Positions 28,719-40,700 of a DNA stretch of 64,000 nt are shown piece after piece (the first letter of the stretch is position 1; every line of letters starts with the position of its first letter). This DNA is from Argopecten irradians. Its lineage: Eukaryota > Mollusca > Bivalvia > Pectinida > Pectinidae. Below the pieces are notes generated by a model that saw nothing but the letters and a program-made list of their open reading frames with translations, did not search any database and was not told the origin of the DNA. The stretch is taken from positions 41,691,697 through 41,755,696 of the forward strand of contig NC_091145.1 in the NCBI RefSeq assembly GCF_041381155.1, given 5' to 3'. The translations under genes were made by a program, and so were the position numbers.

Positions 28719-31700
28719 GTAGGATATTAAACATCGTTACACGACCAATAGTTGTTACGTTTTAATTTCTAACTGATTGATAAATAGAATAATATTTATA
28801 TGGATTTAAGCTTTGACGATCGTAAGACTGTATTTTCCGTTGACCTTGTGGTGTGGGTTTTAGAAAATCATTCTCTGCTATATTACAGTATTTCTTTTCT
28901 TTTTTCAGCTACTTTATTTTCAATATAGTGTTTTTGCTTCCAATATAGGCCAATATGTATAGTTCCAATCCACTAATGTTTAAAACCTTGCTGTTCAACG
29001 TAATGTAATATTATTTAATATTCATGTGTGTTATCGTGTAAATATTAATATTTATGTGTGTGATCGTGTAAATGTTAATATTTATGTGTGTTATCGTGTA
29101 AATGTTAATATTTATGTGTGTTATCGTGTAAATGTTAATATTTATGTGTGTTGTCGTGTAAATGTTAATATTTATGTGTGTTATCGTGTAAATGTTAATA
29201 TTTTTGTGTGTTATCGTGTAAATGTTAATATTTATGTGTGTTATCGTGTAAATGTTAATATTTATGTGTGTAATCGTGTAAATGTTAATATTTATGTGTG
29301 TTATCGTGTAAATGTTAATATTTTTGTGTGTTATCGTGTAAATGTTAATATTTTTGTGTGTTATCGTGTAAATGTTAATATTTATGTGTGTTATCGTGTA
29401 AATGTTAATATTTATGTGTGTTATCGTGTAAATGTTAATATTTATGTGTTATCGTGTAAATGTTAATATTTATGTGTGTTATCGTGTAAATGTGAATATT
29501 TTTGTGTGTTATCGTGTAAATGTTAATATATTTATGTGTGTTATCGTGTAAATGTTAATATTTTTGTGTGTTATCGAGTAAATGTTAATATTTATGTATG
29601 TGATCGTGTAAATGTTAGTGTTTATGTGTGTTACCGTGTAAAGTTATCATCCTCTCTGTAATGTACTATCCCGTGTTCTTACCACCTCTATTATATCAGT
29701 TGTAATTGAAGATCCGTATGTTTATCCATGTACCGTCATTGGTTCGTGGCCAGACTAGCTATCACTAATTTAGATATTCGTTCAAGTGTGTAAACCTAGC
29801 TAATCCTGTCACCTTCCAGTACTGCATATATAATCGTATAACTATGTAGTGTTTTACTCAATAATGTGAATTTATGTAGTTATAATCATATAGGATAGTC
29901 ATATAGTATAGAAAAGATATTATAGCTTTATACTACAGTCAATATTGGTTTACTATCATTTTTTATAACTAACAGGTTTTGATAGCCGACTATTTTCATG
30001 GGAAATGCGTGTTTTCTCAGGACAATGATATGATCGCTAATATTGGATGCGCGAAATATTGAGAAATAGTTAAATATCATAGAAGCCAGATCACACAATT
30101 TAAAACCGTTAAAATTTTCTCATTTTTATTTAAAATTGTGAAAATTTTGCCCCACCTAAATAACCAGCAATGTGATAGTTAATTCACAGTTAACACTGCT
30201 ATTGTGTGATTGTCTGACAATAATATGTCACCAACACAGCTCTGAATTTAAGATGGTTAATCCAGATTTACATAAGTATTTTGTTGGTGGCTAGGAAAAC
30301 AGTTATTATTCTACAACATTTCATTAATTTCCGGAGCACGTTATCTAGTTTACTGTCTATTTTCCGCTGTTTTTTTTTGTATAGAATGTGTGATAATGAT
30401 ATTTATATAAGGAACGATGGGGTCAATGGATAGAAATGATGGATCGTCATCGTGAATTTGATAGGAATAGCAACCATTCATATTTTCCCTATGATACCCC
30501 ATTTACAGAAACACACTTATGTGTTTATAAATTATATAATATAGGTTTTACCATAGGTTAGTTTACGATAGCATCCAATGCGTTTTAGCGTAACTTTGTT
30601 ATGTCTAGTAAATTTTATGTTCTACTGTTTTTGTTCGATGGATTCAGAAGTTGTCATACATTGTGTCCTAATAATTTTATCCTTTTGTGAAAAATAAAAT
30701 ATATGTTAAAGTAAAACAGATAGTTTAGATAACATCCCGTACATGTTAGTGTAATTTCATTAAGTTATGTGCACTTCTTCCCCTATATGTTATGGATCGA
30801 AAATAGTTTTAGTGACAAACAGATTCCAGATGAAACATTTCATGACCATCTGTGATTTAAAACAGCCGATGTTCGGATTACATTTGTAGTGAAGACCGAT
30901 ATTGCCTGAAGTATTTAAGTTGATATTAATTATGGGTGTAGTCTGCTTGTTTCCAAATATAAAGCTTTTAATGTTTTTATCGGCACAAATGTCATTTGTG
31001 TGTTGAGAGACGCAGCTTAATGTTACCCCGACATACATACCCTCTTAAGTATGCAAACGTAGCACGAGATGCGTGCTGCAAATGCGCATGTAAGTGTACA
31101 TATCAATGATTGGAATGCATGTTTCACATCCAAGCCTCTTAACGACGTTGACTAGTAGACTTGATATTCTCCCATCTGTGGTCAGGCGAGTCATTTGGTT
31201 GGCATGACCGAGTTTCTCTACCAGTCAATCAGTACAAACTGAACTCTACGTAATACTGTATGACTAACACTTCTGTACTTCAATGTTGGGCAACTCTAGC
31301 GAGTGTGTGGTTTTATTCTATGATACTTTGGTAGATATTAATATTTTATTCCTGATAAGCATCATCGTAACATTCATTAGTATTATATGATAACTATTGA
31401 AATATCAGGGAAATTGAAGTCAGGGTTGTTCCAAGATACTTTTTAGTAAAACTCTATCAGATTCTTTTATTTTAATCAAATACTGTAAAATTATGTCAGA
31501 ATTAAAGCATGTTAACTTTGAAATATTGAAAATTAAAAAATTTGTGAAAATTTCATCAAAACATAAAAAAAAAATCTGTATGTAGCTTTTTAAGTAATTG
31601 AATGTATCTTCCTATTGCTAGATTATTCTAGAATATATTTTCTGCTTCAGATATGACAGTTATTTCAGTTTTGTAAAGGAGAATAACATTTAGTATTATT

Positions 31701-34700
31701 GGGATCTGTTTGTGATACATTTTAAATCATTCTCGTCGATATATTATGATCAAATACAAATGCCTGTCTTCTTCCCTTTGTATTAGACGCTGTCTATTCA
31801 GTAGTACGTTGGTTTATCATTATATTCTTTTGGTTTAGTTTACAGTTTGACATTATCTCACGTATCAAGAAATGCCAACTGGTAGTAGACAGTAATAAAA
31901 CTCCTTGTTATGCAAAATAAATAACTAAAGGATGGTGCCTAGGACTGGAGAAATTGTTATGTATTATGCAATGGTATGTATGTGTTAGTCCAGAACATAT
32001 ATAACGACATTTCCTTAGATCTGATACAGACGAATGAGAGCCTCTGAGGCTATAACACCAGTGTATCAAGCTGTGATATATTAGCGACATTGTGTGATAT
32101 CACTGGACTTTTTTCTGACTTTAGACTGATTGATCTCTTTGTCTCCATAGATGTGCCTCGGGACTAATGTGTATGAACAAGAGAGGAGAGGCTTTGGAGC
32201 GGGTCCCCCGGATCATGAGGACCTACCACGGGATCTGCCAAAACGTGTAAGCACTTTATCATGTGTCTGAGTGGTGTGTATCAATTGTGGTGTTGGCAGC
32301 AGATTCTGGGCACCTGTTAGGATGTCCCCAGACGTCTAGTACAATGGAATAGGTGGTCACAATATCAAATACAAAACGTAGAATGTACTAGTATCTTAAT
32401 CTAAATGTTCATAATCCTAAATATAAAAGGTAGAATGTACCAGTATCTTAATGTAGGTATTTATAATCCTAAATATAAACTGTAGAATGTACTAGTATTG
32501 TAATCAAGATGTTCATAATCCTAAATATAAAAGGTAGAATGTACTACACATGTAGTATTTTAATGTACATATTCATAATACTAAATATAAAAGGTAAAAT
32601 GTACTAGTATCTTAATGTAGGTATTCATAATCTTAAATATAAAAGGTAAAATGTACTAGTATCTTAATGTAGGTATTCATAATCTTAAATATAAAAGGTA
32701 AAATGTACTAGTATCTTAATGTACGTATTCATAATCCTAAATATAAAAGGTAGAATGTACTAGTATCTTAATGTAGGTATTCATAATCCTAAATATAAAA
32801 GGTAGAATGTACTAGTATCTTAATGTAGGTATTTATAATCCTAAATATAAACTGTAGAATGTACTAGTATCTTAATGTAGGTATTCATAATCCTAAATAT
32901 AAAAGGTAGAATGTACTAGTATCTTAAGGTAGGTATTCATAATCCTAAATATAAAAGGTAGAATGTACTAGTATCTTAATCTAAATGTTCATAATCCTAA
33001 ATATAAAAGGAAGAATGTACTAGTATCTTAAGGTAGGTATTCATAATCCTAAATATAAACTGTAGAATGTACTAGTATCTTAATGTAGGTATTCATAATC
33101 CTAAATATAAAAAGTAGAATGTACTAATATCTTAATCTAAATGTTCATAATACTAAATATAAAAGGAAGAATTTACTATTATTTGAATCTAAATGTTCAA
33201 AATCCTAAATATAAAAGGTAGAATGTACTAGTATCTTAATATAGGTATTCATAATCCTAAATATAAAAGGTAGAATGTACTAGTATCTTAATGTAGGTAT
33301 TCATAATCCTAAATATAAAAGGTAGAATGTACTAGTATCTTAATGTTGGTATTCATAATCCTATATATAAAAGGTAGAATGTACTAGTATCTTAATGTAG
33401 GTATTTATAATCCTAAATATAAACTGTAGAATGTACTAGTATCTTAATATAGGTATTCTTAATCCTAAATATAAAAGTTAGAATGTACTAGTATCTTAAT
33501 GTAGGTATTCATAATCCTAAATATAAAAAGTAGAATGTACTAGTATCTTATTGTAGGTATTCTTAATCCTAAATATAAAAGGTAGAATGTACTAGTATCT
33601 TAATGTAGGTATTCATAATCCTAAATATAAAAGGTAGAATGTACTAGTATCTTAATGTAGGTATTCATAATCCTAAATATAAAAAGTAGAATGTACTAGT
33701 ATCTTAATGTAGGTATTCATAATCCTAAATATAAAAGGTAGAATGTACTAGTATCTTAAGGTAGGTATTCATAATCCTAAATATAAAAAGTAGAATGTAC
33801 TAGTATCTTAAGGTAGGTATTCATAATCCTAAATATAAAAGGTAGAATGTACTAGTATCTTAATCTTGATGTTCATAATCCTAAATATAAACTGTAGAAT
33901 ATACTAGTATCTTAATGTAGGTATTCATAATCCTAAATATAAAAAGTAGAGTGTACTAGTATCTTAATATAGGTATTCATAATCCTAAATATAAAAAGTA
34001 GAATGTACTAGTATCTTAATGTAGGTATTCATAATCCTAAATATAAAAGGTAGAATGTACTAGTATCTAAGGTAGGTATTCATAATCCTAAATATAAAAA
34101 GTAGAATATACTAGTATCTTAATGTAGGTATTCATAATCCTAAATATAAAAGGTAGAATGTACTAGTATCTTAAGGTAGGTATTCATAATCCTATATATA
34201 AAAGGTAGAATGTACTAGTATCTTAATATAGGTATTCATAATCCTAAATATAAAAGGTAGAATGTACTAGTATCTTAATGTAGGTATTCATAATCCTATA
34301 TATAAAAGGTAGAATGTACTAGTATCTTAATATAGGTATTCATAATCCTAAATATAAAAGGTAGAATGTACTAGTATCTTATTGTAGGTATTCATAATCC
34401 TATATATAAAAGGTAGAATGTACTAGTATCTTAATATAGGTATTCATAATCCTAAATATAAAAAGTAGAATATACTAGTATCTTAATGTAGGTATTCATA
34501 ATCCTAAACATAAAAGGTAGAATGTACTAGTATCTTAATATAGGTATTCATAATCCTAAATATAAACTGTAGAATGTACTAGTATCTTATTGTAGGTATT
34601 CTTAATCCTAAATATAAAAGGTAGAATGTACTAGTATCTTAATGTAGGTATTCATAATCCTAAATATAAACTGTAGAATATACTAGTATCTTAATGTAGG

Positions 34701-37700
34701 TATTCATAATCCTAAATATAAAAGGTAGAATGTACTAGTATCTTAATGTAGGTATTCATAATCCTATATATAAAAGGAAAGGTAGAATGTACTAGTATCT
34801 TAATATAGGTATTCATAATCCTAAATATAAACTGAAGAATGTACTAGTATCTTATTGTAGGTATTCTTAATCCTAAATATAAAAGGTAGAATGTACTAGT
34901 ATCTTAATGTACGTATTCATAATCCTAAATATAAAAGGTAGAATGTACTAGTATCTTAATGTAGGTATTCATAATCCTAAATATAAAAGGTAGAATGTAC
35001 TAGTATCTTAATGTAGGTATTCATAATCCTAAATATAAAAGGTAGAATGTACTAGTATCTTAATGTACGTATTCATAATCCTAAATATAAAAGGTAGAAT
35101 GTACTAGTATCTTAATGTAGGTATTCATAATCCTAAATATAAACTGTAGAATGTACTAGTATCTTAATCTAGATGTTCATAATCCTAAATATAAAAGGTA
35201 GAATGTACTAGTATCTTAATGTAGGTATTCATAATCCTAAATATAAAAGGTAGAATGTACTAGTATCTTAATGTAGGTATTCATAATCCTAAATATAAAA
35301 GGTAGAATGTACTAGTACCTTAATGTACGTATTCATAATCCTAAATATAAAAGGTAGAATGTACTAGTATCTTAATGTAGGTATTCATAATCCTAAATAT
35401 AAACTGTAGAATGTACTAGTATCTTAATGTAGGTATTCATAATCCTAAATATAAACTGTAGAATGTACTAGTATCTTAATGTAGGTATTCATAATCCTAA
35501 ATATAAACTGTAGAATGTAAATATTGTTGTAATGCGAATCGTTTCATTCTCCATACACATCTATTGCACAAGGCTCTGACAAAGAAAGATATGAGTGTCT
35601 TCCCATAGACCAAGGGTGGGACATTTCTCCCTAGACACCTACCTAACTTAACCTTGAAAATATTAGAGTTGTTATGTATTCCCTATACACCTATCCAATT
35701 TAACATTGACAATCTGAGAGTTATATAGACAAACTAAAACTTTTATATCTCGACACCTTTTTCATTCAACCTTGACCATCTGAGAATATTGGTTTATTCA
35801 CAGACAAACTATACCTTTTCTCCCTAATAACCTATCCAATTTAATCTAGAATCCTTAGACAGCTACCCACTTTAGCGTTGACAATCTGAGAGTTGTTTAT
35901 GCATTCCCACAGACAAACTAGAACTTCCCCCCAAAACACTTACCCAATTTAGCCTTGAAGTATGAGAGTTGTTAATGCATTCCCACAGACAAACTAGAAC
36001 TTCCCCCCAAAACACTTACCCAATTTAGCCTTGAAGTATGAGAGTTGTTAATGCATTCCCACAGACAAACTAGAACTCCCCCCCAAAAAAAAAAAAAACA
36101 ACACTTATCCAATTTAGCCTTGTTGTATGAGAGTTGTTAATGCATTCCCACAGACAAACTAGAACTTCCCCCCAAAACACTTACCCAATTTAGCCTTGAA
36201 GTATGAGAGTTGTTTATGCATTCCCACAGACAAACTAGAACTCCCCCCCAAAACACTTATCCAATTTAGCCTTGAAGTATGAGAGTTGTTTATGCATTCC
36301 CATAGACAATCTAGAACTCCCCCCAAAACACTTATCCAATTTAGCCTTGAAGTATGAGAGTTGTTAATGCATTCCCACAGACAAACTAGAACCCCCCCCC
36401 CAAAAAAAAAAAAAACACTTACCCAATTTAGCCTTGAAGTATGAGAGTTGTTAATGCATTCCCACAGACAAACTAGAACTCCCCCCCCCCAAAAAAAAAC
36501 AACACTTATCCAATTTAGCCTTGTTGTATGAGAGTTTTTAATGCATTCCCACAGACAAACTAGAACTTCCCCCCAAAACACTTACCCAATTTAGCCTTGA
36601 AGTATGAGAGTTGTTTATGCATTCCCACAGACAAACTAGAACTCCCCCCCCAAAACACTTATCCAATTTAGCCTTGAAGTATGAGAGTTGTTTATGCATT
36701 CCCATAGACAATCTAGAACTCCCCCCCAAAACACTTATCCAATTTAGCCTTGTTGTATGAGAGTTGTTAATGCATTCCCACAGACAAACTAGAACCCCCC
36801 CCCCCCAAAAAAAAAAAACACTTACCCAATTTAGCCTTGAAGTATGAGAGTTGTTAATGCATTCCCACAGACAAACTAGAACCCCCCCCCCCAAACACTT
36901 ACCCAATTTAGCCTTGAAGTATGAGAGTTGTTAATGCATTCCGACAGACAAACTAGAACCCCCCCCCCCCCAAACACTTACCCAATTTAGCCTTGAAGTA
37001 TGAGAGTTGTTAATGCATTCCCACAGACAAACTAGAACTTCCCCCCAACACTTACCCAATTTAGCCTTGAAGTATGAGAGTTGTTAATGCATTCCCACAG
37101 ACAAACTAGAACTCCCCCCCCCCCAAAAAAAAAAAACCACTTACCCAATTTAGCCTTGAAGTATGAGAGTTGTTTATGCATTCCCACAGACAAACTAGAA
37201 CTCCCCCCCCCCCAAAAAAAAAAACAACACTTATCCAATTTAGCCTTGTTGTATGAGAGTTGTTAATGCATTCCCACAGACAAACTAGAACTTCCCCCCA
37301 AAAACACTTACCCAATTTAGCCTTGAAGTATGAGAGTTGTTTATGCATTCCCACAGACAAACTAGAACTCCCCCCAAACACTTATCCAATTTAGCCTTGA
37401 AGTATGAGAGTTGTTTATGCATTCCCACAGACAAACTAGAACTCCCCCCCAAACACTTATCCAATTTAGCCTTGAAGTATGAGAGTTGTTAATGCATTCC
37501 CACAGACAAACTAGAACTCCCCCCCCAAAAAAAACAACACTTATCCAATTTAGCCTTGTTGTATGAGAGTTGTTAATGCATTCCCACAGACAAACTAGAA
37601 CTCCCCCCCCCCAAAAAAAAAAACCACTTATCCAATTTAGCCTTGTTGTATGAGAGTTGTTAATGCATTCCCACAGACAAACTAGAACTTCCCCCCAAAA

Positions 37701-40700
37701 CACTTACCCAATTTAGCCTTGAAGTATGAGAGTTGTTAATGCATTCCCACAGACAAACTAGAACCCCCCCCCCCCAAAACACTTACCCAATTTAGCCTTG
37801 AAGTATGAGAGTTGTTAATGCATTCCCACAGACAAACTAGAACTCCCCCCCAAAAAACACTTATCCAATTTAGCCTTGTTGTATGAGAGTTGTTAATGCA
37901 TTCCCACAGACAAACTAGAACTTCCCCCCAAAACACTTACCCAATTTAGCCTTGAAGTATGAGAGTTGTTTATGCATTCCCACAGACAAACTAGAACTCC
38001 CCCCCCCAAAAAAAAACAACACTTATCCAATTTAGCCTTGTTGTATGAGAGTTGTTAATGCATTCCCACAGACAAACTAGAACTCCCCCCCCAAAAAAAA
38101 CAACACTTACCCAATTTAGCCTTGAAGTATGAGAGTTGTTAATGCATTCCCATAGACAATCTAGAACCCCCCCCCCCCAAAAAAAAAAAAAAAAAACCAC
38201 TTACCCAATTTAGCCTTGAAGTATGAGATTTGTTAATGCATTCCCACAGACAAACTAGAACCCCCCCCCCCCAAAAAAAAAAAACCACTTACCCAATTTA
38301 GCCTTGAAGTATGAGAGTTGTTAATGCATTCCCACAGACAAACTAGAACCCCCCCCCCCCAAAAAAAAACACTTACCCAATTTAGCCTTGAAGTATGAGA
38401 GTTGTTAATGCATTCCCATAGACAATCTAGAACTCCCCCTCCCCCCAAAACACGTACCCAATTTAGCCTAGAAGTATGAGAGTTGTTAATGCATTCCCAC
38501 AGACAAACTAGAACTCCCCCCCCAAAAAAAAACAACACTTATCCAATTTAGCCTTGTTGTATGAGAGTTGTTAATGCATTCCCACAGACAAACTAGAACT
38601 TCCCCCCAAAACACTTACCCAATTTAGCCTTGAAGTATGAGAGTTGTTAATGCATTCCCACAGACAAACTAGAACCCCCCCAAAACACTTACCCAATTTA
38701 GCCTTGAAGTATGAGAGTTGTTTATGCATTCCCACAGACAAACTAGAACTCCCCCCCCCCAAAAAAAAAAACACTTACCCAATTTAGCCTTGAAGTTTGA
38801 GAGTTGTTTATGCATTCCCTTAGACAATCTAGAACTCCCCCCAAAATCACTTACCCAATTTAGCCTTGTTGTATGAGAGTTGTTTATGCATTCCCACAGA
38901 CAAACTAGAACTTCCCCCCAAAATCACTTACCCAATTTAGCCTTGAAAATATTAGAGTTGTTATGCATAACTATAGACAAACTAGAACTTTTCTCCCTTT
39001 TCTCTCCTTGCGGTATAACCCTGATACTTGAATAAATAGTGCTTCCCAATAGACAAAGTAGTTCGCATTTCCCGACTCGCTCATATTCTCGTATAACTTT
39101 GACAAACTGAGACATGTAAAAACCTCGTCATATACATTCCTCGTTGCCCTGTTCTGATGGTGCAAAGAAGAGTTTATTTTGACAGCGATGCTGGTGTACA
39201 TGTCTGATAATATAAAGCTTTCTACGTTACACGACAGATGATGTAACTATTACAGGACCGCACAACAATCCTTAGTTCCTAATTAGCCGCTCTGTCGTCC
39301 TTCATCATCGTCACCACCCAATTACACACCAAAATATTTTAGAGAATGATGCTTTTTTTTGCGTCACGATTGTATCTACCTATTTTAAAAACAGAATCTG
39401 CCTGTTCTCTCCGTTGTTGACATTTACAAGCAACGCAGTGGTTTATGGCAATCAGAAAATAAGATATGCTAGAATTCTGTTGTAGTCATGAACAAACATA
39501 AGTCTTTGTTTATATTTACATAGAAAATAAGATATGCTAGAATTCGGTTGTATTAATGAACAAACACAAGTCTTTGTTTATATTTACATAGAAAATAAGA
39601 TATGCTAGAATTCGGTTGTATTAATGAACAAACACAAGTCTTTGTTTATATTTACATAGAAAATAAGATATGCTAGAATTTGGTTGCAGTCATGAACAAA
39701 CACAAGTCTTTGTTTATATTTACATAGAAAATAAGATATGCTAGAATTCGGTTGTATTAATGAACAAACATAAGTCTTTGTTTATATTTACATAGAAAAT
39801 AAGATATGCTAGAATTTGGTTGTATTAATGAACAAACACAAGTCTTTGTTTATATTTACATAGAAAATAAGATATGCTAGAATTTGGTTGTATTAATGAA
39901 CAAACACAAGTCTTTGTTTATATTTACATAGAAAATAAGATATGCTAGAATTCGGTTGTATTAATGAACAAACACAAGTCTTTGTTTATATTTACATAGA
40001 AAATAAGATATGCTAGAATTCGGTTGTATTAATGAACAAACACAAGTCTTTGTTTATATTTACATAGAAAATAAGATATGCTAGAATTCGGTTGTATTAA
40101 TGAACAAACATAAGTCTTTGTTTATATTTACATAGAAAATAAGATATGCTAGAATTCGGTTGTATTAATGAACAAACACAAGTCTTTGTTTATATTTACA
40201 TAGAAAATAATATATGCTAGAATTCGGTTGCAGTCATGAACAAACACAAGTCTTTGTTTATATTTACATAGAAAATAAGATATGCTAGAATTCGGTTGTA
40301 TTAATGAACAAACATAAGTCTTTGTTTATATTTACATAGAAAATAAGATATGCTAGAATTTGGTTGTATTAATGAACAAACACAAGTCTTTGTTTATATT
40401 TACATAGAAAATAAGATATGCTAGAATTTGGTTTTATTAATGAACAAACACAAGTCTTTGTTTATATTTACATAGAAAATAAGATATGCTAGAATTCGGT
40501 TGTATTAATGAACAAACACAAGTCTTTGTTTATATTTACATAGAAAATAAGATATGCTAGAATTCGGTTGTATTAATGAACAAACACAAGTCTTTGTTTA
40601 TATTTACATAGAAAATAAGATATGCTAGAATTCGGTTGTATTAATGAACAAACATAAGTCTTTGTTTATATTTACATAGAAAATAAGATATGCTAGAATT

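Noticed and set aside
29026-29466. 146-residue frame of CYRVNVNIYV repeats after IGFBP exon 1
   Set aside because: It is intronic, with the donor at 28718 well supported and a phase-compatible acceptor at 32151.
36159-38774. Minus-strand frames with VCLWECINNSHTSRLNWISV repeats
   Set aside because: They arise from the tandem array with poly-G/poly-T tracts, and every change in tract length shifts the frame.
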